Origin: an uncultured Chitinophagaceae bacterium
Lineage (GTDB): Bacteria; Bacteroidota; Bacteroidia; Chitinophagales; Chitinophagaceae
Direction: 5' to 3'
DNA length: 5,092 nucleotides
Assembly (NCBI GenBank): GCA_937919945.1
Contig: CALESY010000116.1
Span: 1 to 5,092 of the forward strand
Below the pieces are notes generated by a model. It did not search any database. It saw only the letters and a program-made list of their open reading frames with translations, and was not told the DNA's origin. Position 1 is the stretch's first letter. Each line of letters starts with the position of its first letter. The position numbers and the translations under genes are program-made. This document shows positions 1-5,092 of this stretch, piece by piece.

Positions 1-26
1 CTAGAAATGAAACTGTGGTAACTATA

Positions 27-34
27 TATATTTG
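27..34 (+). promoter_or_regulatory. Probable Bacteroidota -7 promoter element (TAnnTTTG)
   Basis: TATATTTG matches the TAnnTTTG consensus exactly. Transcription would begin a few bases downstream, leaving a leader of only about 10-15 nt before the ATG at 52. No TTTG -33 element is visible, but only 26 bases lie to the left. The surroundings are very A/T-rich, so a chance match is possible. Confidence 0.5.
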
Positions 35-51
35 CATGGAAAGATTGATGC

Positions 52-675
52 ATGAAAAAAATAATCTATATAGCAATAATAATCAATGTGTATGCTTTAG
101 ATGCCACAGCACAGGAAAAGCTCAACAAAAAAGACTTGCAAACCCTAAAAGAGCGTATGGAAGGCAACTATAACAGTAAAGAACAGGCAGCGGCAGACAG
201 CAGCTATTTTAACATTGTACTGCATATGAAGCAGATATGGAACGATGACAAAGACGGATATTGGCTGTATGTTGAACAAGCTGTATCACAGATGCAGCAA
301 AAGCCCTACCGCCAGCGCATATACCATGTATATAAGCAAGACAATGAAACGCTGGTAAGCAAAGTGTATGAGATGAAAGAGCCGTTACGTTTTGCAGGTG
401 CATGGAAGGATGCAGCAAAGTTAGGTACACTTACTAAAGACTCGCTGATAGACAGGCAGGGATGTTCTATCTACCTGAAAAAAAATAAAGATGGTGATTA
501 TTATGGCAGTACCCCTGGCAAAGAATGCCTGAGTAACCTACGTGGTGCTACCTATGCTACCAGCGAGGTAGTAATAAAAAAAGACAGATTGGTAAGCTGG
601 GACAGAGGCTGGGATGCCACAGACAAGCAGGTGTGGGGTGCAGAGAAAGGGGGCTATATATTTATTAAAGAATAA
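52..675 (+). CDS. Exported CpeT/CpcT-family (chromophore lyase-like) protein
   Basis: This 207-residue protein has the full motif set of the CpeT/CpcT family: GNYNSKEQA (38-46), WLYVEQA (71-77), PYRQRIY (85-91), GC (137-138), RGATYATSEV (164-173), WDRGWD (183-188) and VWGAEKGGY (194-202). In cyanobacteria, members attach phycocyanobilin to a cysteine of phycocyanin beta and fold as a calycin-like beta-barrel. A signal peptide is visible (KK, then a hydrophobic stretch 4-16, then ATA|Q near residue 20), so the mature protein is probably periplasmic, which does not suit cytoplasmic phycobiliprotein maturation. The length is normal and nothing looks truncated. The ATG at 52 is chosen because it gives a proper signal peptide; a weak GGAAAG lies 8 nt upstream. 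The gene has its own promoter-like box and terminator, so it is not part of the ATP synthase operon. Family assignment is firm; ligand and function are unknown. Confidence 0.88.
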   Translation: MKKIIYIAIIINVYALDATAQEKLNKKDLQTLKERMEGNYNSKEQAAADSSYFNIVLHMKQIWNDDKDGYWLYVEQAVSQMQQKPYRQRIYHVYKQDNETLVSKVYEMKEPLRFAGAWKDAAKLGTLTKDSLIDRQGCSIYLKKNKDGDYYGSTPGKECLSNLRGATYATSEVVIKKDRLVSWDRGWDATDKQVWGAEKGGYIFIKE

Positions 676-695
676 TGCAGCAGACTTTTATCGCC

Positions 696-730
696 GCGAT
701 TCAGTAAAAAAATGAATCGCCCTTTTTTTT
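696..730 (+). terminator. Rho-independent terminator of the CpeT-like gene
   Basis: A perfect 8-bp stem (GCGATTCA 696-703 with TGAATCGC 713-720) encloses an A-rich 9-nt loop and is followed, after CC, by eight T residues (723-730). It lies 20 bases past the stop codon at 673-675 and ends just before the atpB promoter box, insulating the ATP synthase operon from read-through. Confidence 0.88.
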
Positions 731-744
731 GAACTATAAACCCG

Positions 745-752
745 TATCTTTG
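745..752 (+). promoter_or_regulatory. Probable atp operon promoter, -7 element (TAnnTTTG)
   Basis: TATCTTTG is an exact TAnnTTTG match, 22 bases before the atpB start and directly after a terminator, where an operon promoter is expected. The nearest TTTG upstream (728-731, end of the terminator T-tract) is only 13 bases away, shorter than the roughly 17-23 usual for the -33 element, so the -33 contact is weak or absent. The predicted leader is about 15-20 nt. Confidence 0.65.
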
Positions 753-763
753 CGCAAATTTTC

Positions 764-767
764 AGGG
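764..767 (+). promoter_or_regulatory. Shine-Dalgarno-like site of atpB
   Basis: AGGG sits 7 nt before the ATG at 775 and supports that start. It is the clearest SD-like site in the window; the atpE, atpF, atpH and atpA starts lack one, as is common in Bacteroidota. Confidence 0.5.
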
Positions 768-774
768 CTGCATA

Positions 775-1902
775 ATGAGATCCGGACGTTTATTTTCCTT
801 ACTGGCATTGACTTTCGCGCTATCGAGCGCACCTGTTTTTACATTTGCCCAACACGAAGAAAATCATGAAAATGCCCATGCTACAGAGGCAACTGCGGCT
901 CATGAGGGCAATCACGAAGAAAAAAAGGAAGGATTTAACGCTTCGGAGGTAATATTTGGCCATATAGGCGATTCTCACTATTGGCATTTGTTCGATGTGA
1001 ATGAACACCCTGTTAGCCTGTCTTTACCGGTTATCATTTACCACCCGACAAAAGGTGTGGAAATGTTCTCTGCCTCAAAATTCCATCACGGACACGAAAG
1101 CTATAATGGCTACCATATAGAGAAAGGAATGAAAGAAAAAATCGTTTCAGAAGATGGTGCTGCTATTATAGACTTCTCAATTACCAAAAACGTACTCTCA
1201 ATGATTATCTCAGTAGTATTGCTGCTGTGGATAATGCTGAGTGTAGCTAAGAAATATAAAAAGAACGGTACCATGGTAGCCCCTACCGGCTTCCAGAATG
1301 CGTTGGAGCCTGTAGTTACTTTTATCCGCGATGAAGTTGGCAAACCCAATCTGGGCAATAAGTATATGCGCTTTATGCCATTGCTGCTCACGGTTTTCTT
1401 TTTTATATGGATAAACAACCTGCTGGGTTTGCTGCCTGGTGGTGCCAACTTTACGGGCAATATTGCTGTAACGGCTTGTCTTGCGGTAGTATCATTCATC
1501 GTAATGATATTTAGTGCTAACAAACATTTCTGGGGACACTTGTTCAACCCACCTGGAGTACCATTGGGTATCAAATTTTTGCTGGTACCTATCGAGGTTA
1601 TCTCATTATTTATTAAACCAATCGCATTGATGATACGTTTGTTCGCCAATATATTGGCAGGGCACATTGTTATCCTCAGTGTTATATCAATGATATTCAT
1701 TTTCGGTGCATTGAGCAAAGTTGCCGGATGGGGCTTTGTACCGGTGTCGCTGGCGTTTTCCATATTCATGTTCTTCCTCGAATTGCTGGTAGCAGCCATT
1801 CAGGCGTTTATCTTCACCAACCTGACGGCGGTATTCCTCGGGCAGGCTATTGAAGAAGCGCATCACGACGATCATGCACATGCAGAAGCTGGCCACCACT
1901 AA
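775..1902 (+). CDS. atpB: F-type ATP synthase subunit a (Fo proton channel)
   Basis: Subunit a carries protons across the membrane to and from the c-ring. The essential arginine is R288 in MIRLFANILAGH, and Q343 in AIQAFIFTNL matches E. coli Q252. At the E. coli E219 and H245 positions this protein has H297 and E336, the swapped arrangement also seen in mitochondrial subunit a. The core spans about 139-356: a first helix 139-158, helices near 199-221 and 229-248, then the long helical hairpin 284-312 and 321-356. At 375 residues it is about 100 longer than E. coli AtpB (271). The extra part is N-terminal: a signal peptide (cleavage near TFA|Q, residue 25) and a periplasmic region of about 110 residues with 14 histidines, including DSHYWHLFD (66-74) and KFHHGH (102-107). 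The C-terminus is also His-rich (363-375). The start is supported by AGGG upstream and by the signal peptide. It is the first gene of the operon. Confidence 0.97.
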   Translation: MRSGRLFSLLALTFALSSAPVFTFAQHEENHENAHATEATAAHEGNHEEKKEGFNASEVIFGHIGDSHYWHLFDVNEHPVSLSLPVIIYHPTKGVEMFSASKFHHGHESYNGYHIEKGMKEKIVSEDGAAIIDFSITKNVLSMIISVVLLLWIMLSVAKKYKKNGTMVAPTGFQNALEPVVTFIRDEVGKPNLGNKYMRFMPLLLTVFFFIWINNLLGLLPGGANFTGNIAVTACLAVVSFIVMIFSANKHFWGHLFNPPGVPLGIKFLLVPIEVISLFIKPIALMIRLFANILAGHIVILSVISMIFIFGALSKVAGWGFVPVSLAFSIFMFFLELLVAAIQAFIFTNLTAVFLGQAIEEAHHDDHAHAEAGHH

Positions 1903-1932
1903 ATACATCTGAAACGAATAATAACAACGTAG

Positions 1933-1957
1933 TTTTTTTAATTAAAATCCATATACA
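1933..1957 (+). promoter_or_regulatory. U-rich, SD-less translation leader of atpE
   Basis: The 55-base spacer between atpB and atpE has no Shine-Dalgarno match. It carries seven T residues (1933-1939) running into the palindrome TTTTAATTAAAA (1936-1947), then an A-rich stretch up to the ATG. A/U-rich unstructured leaders favour initiation in Bacteroidota, and E. coli atpE also has a U-rich enhancer. A role in high-level translation of subunit c is inference. Confidence 0.4.
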
Positions 1958-2203
1958 ATGTCTCTGTTAAACACAATTTTGTTAGCAGCTGAAAGTGCAG
2001 GTCTGGGCGCAGTAGGTGCCGGTATCGCTGCATTGGGTGCTGGTGTAGGTATCGGCCAAATCGGTAAAGGTGCGGTTGAATCTATCGCTCGTCAACCGGA
2101 AGCTGCTGGTGACATCCGTGCGAACATGATCCTGACAGCTGCCTTCGTTGAGGGTGTTGCGCTGTTTGGTGTAATCGCAGGTTTGTTGGCTATCGTACTG
2201 TAA
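1958..2203 (+). CDS. atpE: F-type ATP synthase subunit c (rotor ring)
   Basis: This 81-residue proteolipid is a two-helix hairpin; many copies form the rotating c-ring of Fo. Helix 1 (about 12-40) has the glycine packing motif GAGVGIG (27-33). The polar loop is ARQPEA (44-49), which contacts gamma and epsilon. Helix 2 (about 54-80) has the ion-binding carboxylate E65 in AAFVEGVALFG (61-71). By alignment from memory with the Na+-driven Ilyobacter c subunit, the sodium ligands Q32 and S66 are replaced by I32 and G66, so proton coupling is expected. Length is normal for the family. There is no SD; the start is the first ATG after a U-rich leader and gives a standard N-terminus. It follows atpB by 55 bases and is followed by a strong hairpin. 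Codons are strongly biased to GGT and GCT, as expected for high expression. Confidence 0.97.
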   Translation: MSLLNTILLAAESAGLGAVGAGIAALGAGVGIGQIGKGAVESIARQPEAAGDIRANMILTAAFVEGVALFGVIAGLLAIVL

Positions 2204-2226
2204 TTACAGTAGGTAACACAAAACAT

Positions 2227-2263
2227 TAATCACACCCAAAGCACAGGGCAATGGGTGTGATTA
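2227..2263 (+). promoter_or_regulatory. Intercistronic hairpin after atpE
   Basis: TAATCACACCCA (2227-2238) pairs perfectly with TGGGTGTGATTA (2252-2263), a 12-bp stem around a 13-nt loop, 23 bases past the atpE stop. The downstream sequence is TTATTAAAA rather than a T-run, so a full terminator is unlikely inside this operon. A likely job is protecting the 3' end of the atpBE message or causing partial termination, giving more subunit c than b. The structure is plain in the sequence; the role is inferred. Confidence 0.7.
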
Positions 2264-2270
2264 TTAAAAC

Positions 2271-2285
2271 CTCCGGGATACGGAG
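2271..2285 (+). repeat. Small inverted repeat in the atpE-atpF spacer
   Basis: CTCCG (2271-2275) and CGGAG (2281-2285) can form a 5-bp GC-rich stem with a GGATA loop, eight bases after the large hairpin. It stands out as the most GC-rich part of an otherwise A/T-rich 132-base spacer. It could stack on the larger hairpin or be chance. Confidence 0.35.
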
Positions 2286-2335
2286 TGGATTAAAAGAAAT
2301 TTGAATTATAAATAAATACCAAATCATAACGCATT

Positions 2336-2830
2336 ATGGATTTGTTGACCCCCGAACTCGGTTTATTTGTATGGACGCTGATAGCGTTTCTGGCTGTATT
2401 CTTCATCCTGCGCAAGTTTGCATGGAAGCCTATACTGAGCTCGCTGCATGAGCGCGAAACAGGTATTGCAGAATCTATTGCTGCTGCTGACCGTGTGAAG
2501 AAAGAAATGGGCCAGATGCAGGCTGAGAACGAAAAACTGATGATGGAAGCACGTGCACAAAGCGCGCAAATGCTGAAAGAAGCAAAAGAGATGAAGGAAA
2601 GCATCATCAACAAGGCTAAGGAAGAAACTAAAGCCGTAGCTGATAAGATGATAGCAGATGCACAACAGCAAATCCAGCAACAGAAAATGGCCGCGCTTAC
2701 CGAAGTGAAAAACGAGATAGGCAAACTGGCTGTAGAAGTAGCTGAAAAAGTAATTCGCAAAGAGTTGGCAACAGCCGATAGCCAAAACGGCTACGCGCAA
2801 ATGCTGGCTGAAGACATAAAAATGAACTAA
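2336..2830 (+). CDS. atpF: F-type ATP synthase subunit b (peripheral stalk)
   Basis: Subunit b anchors the stator: one N-terminal membrane helix in Fo and a long cytoplasmic helix reaching to delta and the F1 head. The 164 residues show a membrane helix at about 7-25, the typical junction RKFAWKPIL (26-34), and then a charged, alanine-rich helical region (about 35-145) without prolines, suited to a right-handed coiled coil. The C-terminal part KLAVEVAEKVIRKEL (130-144) matches the delta-binding end of the family. Length is typical. Only one b gene is present and no b' gene adjoins it, so a b2 homodimer is likely. The ATG at 2336 gives the standard short N-terminus (MDLLTPELGLFVW); there is no SD. 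It follows atpE after 132 bases, the longest spacer in the operon. Confidence 0.96.
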   Translation: MDLLTPELGLFVWTLIAFLAVFFILRKFAWKPILSSLHERETGIAESIAAADRVKKEMGQMQAENEKLMMEARAQSAQMLKEAKEMKESIINKAKEETKAVADKMIADAQQQIQQQKMAALTEVKNEIGKLAVEVAEKVIRKELATADSQNGYAQMLAEDIKMN

Positions 2831-2845
2831 GCTATAAGCTGGTTT

Positions 2846-2866
2846 TTTTGAATTTTGACTTTTGAA
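2846..2866 (+). repeat. Three-copy 7-bp tandem repeat before atpH
   Basis: TTTTGAA, TTTTGAC and TTTTGAA lie head to tail in the 46-base spacer, ending 10 bases before the atpH start; the next bases, TTGATAT, may be a decayed fourth copy. The T-run begins earlier (2843). It resembles heptanucleotide simple repeats found in intergenic DNA of other bacteria. It might act as a leader or be slippage-prone filler. Confidence 0.6.
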
Positions 2867-2876
2867 TTGATATAAA

Positions 2877-3446
2877 ATGCCAAATCCACGTCTCGCTTCA
2901 CGTTATGCAAAAGCACTGTTGGACCTTGCTGTAGAACAAAATGCAGTAGAGCCTACATTGCAAGACATCCAATTGATGGATGCTATTTGCAAACAAAGCA
3001 GCGACTTTGCCAATATGCTTCGTAGCCCTATTATCAAAGCAGACAAAAAGCAGGATATTATTAATGCGGTACTTGGCAACAAATTGCAGCCTATCACACA
3101 GGGTTTCCTAAAGCTAATGGTAAGCAAAGGCCGTGAGTCGAACATGCCTGAAATAGCTGCTGCTTTCATCAGCCAGTACAAGGCAATGAAAAACATCAAA
3201 ACCGTAAAGCTGACATCGGCTACACCGCTCAGCGATGCTGTAAAGCAAGGTATTATCAACAAGATAGCGATACCAATGCATAGCGGACAGATAGAAGTAA
3301 CGGAAGTGATAAATCCGGACATCATTGGTGGGTTTATACTACAGATGGACGATAAACTGGTAGATGCAAGCGTACGCCGCGACCTGAACGACGTAAAAGC
3401 GCAATTCCAGAAGAATATATACGTTAGTACGTTGTTTGAAAATTAA
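2877..3446 (+). CDS. atpH: F-type ATP synthase subunit delta (OSCP-like)
   Basis: Delta sits on top of the alpha3beta3 head and ties it to subunit b, so that torque yields ATP synthesis instead of idle rotation. The 189 residues show the N-terminal helical domain (about 1-105), starting with the family motif SRYAKALLDLA (8-18) and containing the LRSPII segment (48-53), followed by a C-terminal domain with KTVKLTSATPLSD (108-120) and the signature GGFILQMDDKLVDASVRRDL (151-170), which binds b. Length is normal (E. coli about 177). The start at 2877 puts RYAKAL at its usual place near residue 9; there is no SD, only an A/T-rich leader with a tandem repeat. It lies between atpF (46 bases) and atpA (42 bases), the usual operon order. 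No defect is seen. Confidence 0.96.
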   Translation: MPNPRLASRYAKALLDLAVEQNAVEPTLQDIQLMDAICKQSSDFANMLRSPIIKADKKQDIINAVLGNKLQPITQGFLKLMVSKGRESNMPEIAAAFISQYKAMKNIKTVKLTSATPLSDAVKQGIINKIAIPMHSGQIEVTEVINPDIIGGFILQMDDKLVDASVRRDLNDVKAQFQKNIYVSTLFEN

Positions 3447-3488
3447 TTGATAGAGAAACAGTTTTTATTATTTATAAAATAAAAAGTC

Positions 3489-5069
3489 ATGGTTGAGATT
3501 AAACCGGATGAAATATCGGCGATACTTCGCCAACAACTTACAAACTTCAACGCTTCTGCAAATCTTGACGAAGTTGGTACCGTGCTACAAGTAGGTGATG
3601 GTATAGCCCGTGTGTATGGACTGAACGGTGTACGTCAGGGTGAACTGGTTGAGTTTGAAACAGGTATAAAAGCTATTGCGCTTAACCTGGAAGAAGACAA
3701 TGTGGGTGTGGTATTGATGGGTGAAAGCGAAGGCATCAAAGAAGGCGCACAGGTACGTCGTACAGGTCAGATTGCCTCTATCAAAGTAGGCGAAGGCATG
3801 GTAGGTCGTGTTGTAAACACACTGGGCGAACCAATAGATGGTAAAGGCCCGCTGACAGGTGAACTGTATGAAATGCCTATCGAGCGCAAAGCACCTGGCG
3901 TTATCTTCCGTGAGCCTGTAAAAGAACCACTGCAAACAGGTATCAAGTCTATAGACGCGATGATACCTATTGGTCGTGGTCAGCGTGAGTTGGTAATCGG
4001 CGACCGCCAAACAGGTAAAACAGCTATCTGTATAGATACCATCATCAACCAAAAAGAATTTTACGAAGCAGGTAAGCCTGTTTATTGTATATACGTTGCC
4101 ATAGGCCAGAAAGCATCTACTGTTGCCGGTGTTATGAAAACGCTGGAAGAAAACGGTGCGATGGCATATACAACTATCGTTGCTGCTCCGGCTGCAGACC
4201 CTGCACCATTGCAGTTCTACGCGCCGTTTGCGGGTGCCGCTATCGGTGAGTTCTTCCGCGATACAGGACGTCCTGCATTGGTGGTGTATGATGACTTGTC
4301 AAAGCAAGCTGTGGCATACCGTGAAGTGTCGCTGCTGCTCCGCCGTCCACCGGGCCGTGAGGCTTATCCGGGCGACGTATTCTACCTGCACAGCCGCTTG
4401 CTGGAACGCGCTGCGAAAGTTATCAATGACGATGACATCGCTAAAAACATGAACGACTTGCCGGAAAGCATCAAGCATTTGGTAAAAGGCGGTGGTTCAC
4501 TGACAGCGTTGCCAATCATCGAAACACAAGCAGGTGACGTATCGGCATATATCCCTACAAACGTAATCTCGATTACGGACGGCCAGATATTCCTTGAGTC
4601 TAACCTGTTTCTGGCGGGTATTCGTCCTGCCATCAACGTAGGTATCTCTGTGAGCCGTGTGGGTGGTAGTGCGCAGATTAAATCGATGAAGAAAGTAGCC
4701 GGCACTCTGAAACTTGACCAGGCGCTGTATCGTGAGATGGAAGCGTTCTCTAAATTCGGTGGTGACCTGGATGCTGCTACGAAAGTGGTACTGGATAAAG
4801 GTAGCCGCAACGTGGAAATTCTGAAACAAGCACAATACTCTCCATATAGCGTAGAAAAACAAGTAGCTATCATTTATCTGGGTACGAACAACCTGGTGCG
4901 TGAAGTACCTGTTAAAAACATGAAAGCTTTTGAAGAAGCCTTCATCCGCGAAATGGAAATGAAAATGCCGGATTTGCTGTTGGAATTCAAGAAAGGTAAC
5001 CTGCCTGAAGACGGCATTGCCAAAATGGTGAAGATGGCGCAGGATATGATTCCTCAGTTCAAAAACTAA
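3489..5069 (+). CDS. atpA: F-type ATP synthase subunit alpha
   Basis: Alpha alternates with beta in the F1 hexamer and binds non-catalytic nucleotide. The 526 residues show the N-terminal beta-barrel domain (about 25-95), the nucleotide-binding domain with P-loop GDRQTGKT (171-178, K177), the Walker B strand ALVVYDD (263-269), the strongly conserved RRPPGREAYPGDVFYLHSR (285-303), the alpha/beta signature PAINVGISVS (380-389) followed by the arginine finger R390 that completes the catalytic site on beta, and the helical C-terminal domain (about 400-526). A stretch at about 312-333 (NDDDIAKNMNDLPESIKHLV) is longer than in Bacillus-type alpha and resembles other Bacteroidota, as I recall. The N-terminus MVEIKPDEISAILRQQL is standard and supports the start at 3489; there is no SD. 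The gene is complete and ends 23 bases before the window edge, where atpG (gamma) would be expected. Confidence 0.98.
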   Translation: MVEIKPDEISAILRQQLTNFNASANLDEVGTVLQVGDGIARVYGLNGVRQGELVEFETGIKAIALNLEEDNVGVVLMGESEGIKEGAQVRRTGQIASIKVGEGMVGRVVNTLGEPIDGKGPLTGELYEMPIERKAPGVIFREPVKEPLQTGIKSIDAMIPIGRGQRELVIGDRQTGKTAICIDTIINQKEFYEAGKPVYCIYVAIGQKASTVAGVMKTLEENGAMAYTTIVAAPAADPAPLQFYAPFAGAAIGEFFRDTGRPALVVYDDLSKQAVAYREVSLLLRRPPGREAYPGDVFYLHSRLLERAAKVINDDDIAKNMNDLPESIKHLVKGGGSLTALPIIETQAGDVSAYIPTNVISITDGQIFLESNLFLAGIRPAINVGISVSRVGGSAQIKSMKKVAGTLKLDQALYREMEAFSKFGGDLDAATKVVLDKGSRNVEILKQAQYSPYSVEKQVAIIYLGTNNLVREVPVKNMKAFEEAFIREMEMKMPDLLLEFKKGNLPEDGIAKMVKMAQDMIPQFKN

Positions 5070-5070
5070 G

Positions 5071-5083
5071 ATTAGTAACTAAT
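5071..5083 (+). repeat. Short palindrome after atpA
   Basis: ATTAGT-A-ACTAAT is a perfect inverted repeat directly behind the atpA stop. The single-base centre means an RNA hairpin could use only about four A/U-rich pairs, so it is not a terminator. The rest of the spacer is cut off by the window end. Confidence 0.25.
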
Positions 5084-5092
5084 ACTGATAAG

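Noticed and set aside
1634..1641. TACGTTTG, an exact match to TAnnTTTG inside atpB
   Set aside because: It encodes part of the invariant IRLF around R288, so the bases are fixed by protein sequence; no -33 element or gene start follows closely.
1110..1799. Long open frame of 229 codons on the minus strand inside atpB
   Set aside because: It lies wholly opposite the well-supported atpB. Its translation shows no recognisable family and it has no promoter or spacing of its own.
1958..2203. Sodium-driven c subunit
   Set aside because: E65 is followed by G66, and I32 stands where sodium-binding c subunits have Gln, so the known Na+ ligand set is missing.
2296..2303. GAAATTTG before atpF as a possible internal promoter
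   Set aside because: The first, important T of TAnnTTTG is missing and no TTTG element lies at the right distance; A/T-rich spacers produce such near matches by chance.
2830..2849. AGCT-ATA-AGCT plus a T-run after atpF as a terminator
   Set aside because: The stem is only 4 bp with a 3-nt loop, too weak to terminate, and the operon clearly continues.
4156..4452. 98-codon open frame on the plus strand inside atpA
   Set aside because: It is in another frame of the conserved nucleotide-binding domain of alpha; its Arg/Ser/Cys-rich translation is typical of a frame shadow.

Overview
The window looks like chromosomal DNA of a Bacteroidota member, most likely in or near the Chitinophagaceae. That placement is my inference from four things. 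The protein sequences have the flavour of that group. Two TAnnTTTG promoter boxes are present, the -7 element of the Bacteroidota housekeeping sigma factor. Most starts lack a Shine-Dalgarno sequence and sit behind A/T-rich leaders. The ATP synthase order is atpB-atpE-atpF-atpH-atpA, with no atpD or atpC following within the window. All genes are on the + strand.

Positions 1-730 form a separate single-gene unit. A TAnnTTTG box at 27-34 precedes an exported CpeT/CpcT-family protein of 207 residues (52-675). The gene is closed by a clear Rho-independent terminator at 696-730. The family is named for bilin lyases of cyanobacterial phycobilisomes, but nothing here suggests phycobiliproteins, so the role is unknown.

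Positions 745-5092 hold the start of the F-type ATP synthase operon. A TAnnTTTG box (745-752) and an AGGG ribosome-binding site precede atpB (subunit a, 375 aa, with a signal peptide and a His-rich periplasmic extension). Then come atpE (subunit c, 81 aa), atpF (subunit b, 164 aa), atpH (delta, 189 aa) and atpA (alpha, 526 aa). Subunits a, b and c form the membrane Fo sector: protons pass through a and turn the c-ring. Delta and b make the peripheral stalk that holds the alpha3beta3 head still. Gamma (atpG) would be expected just past the right edge; beta and epsilon are not in the window.

The spacers are 42-132 bases and carry the main non-coding signals: a U-rich, SD-less leader before atpE, a perfect 12-bp hairpin after atpE, and a three-copy 7-bp tandem repeat before atpH. 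No stretch over 300 bases lacks a gene. I see no RNA gene, mobile element or CRISPR array, and no convincing new biological system. The points worth a second look are the CpeT-like protein outside a phototroph, the His-rich ends of subunit a, the swapped His/Glu pair in subunit a, and the hairpin after atpE.
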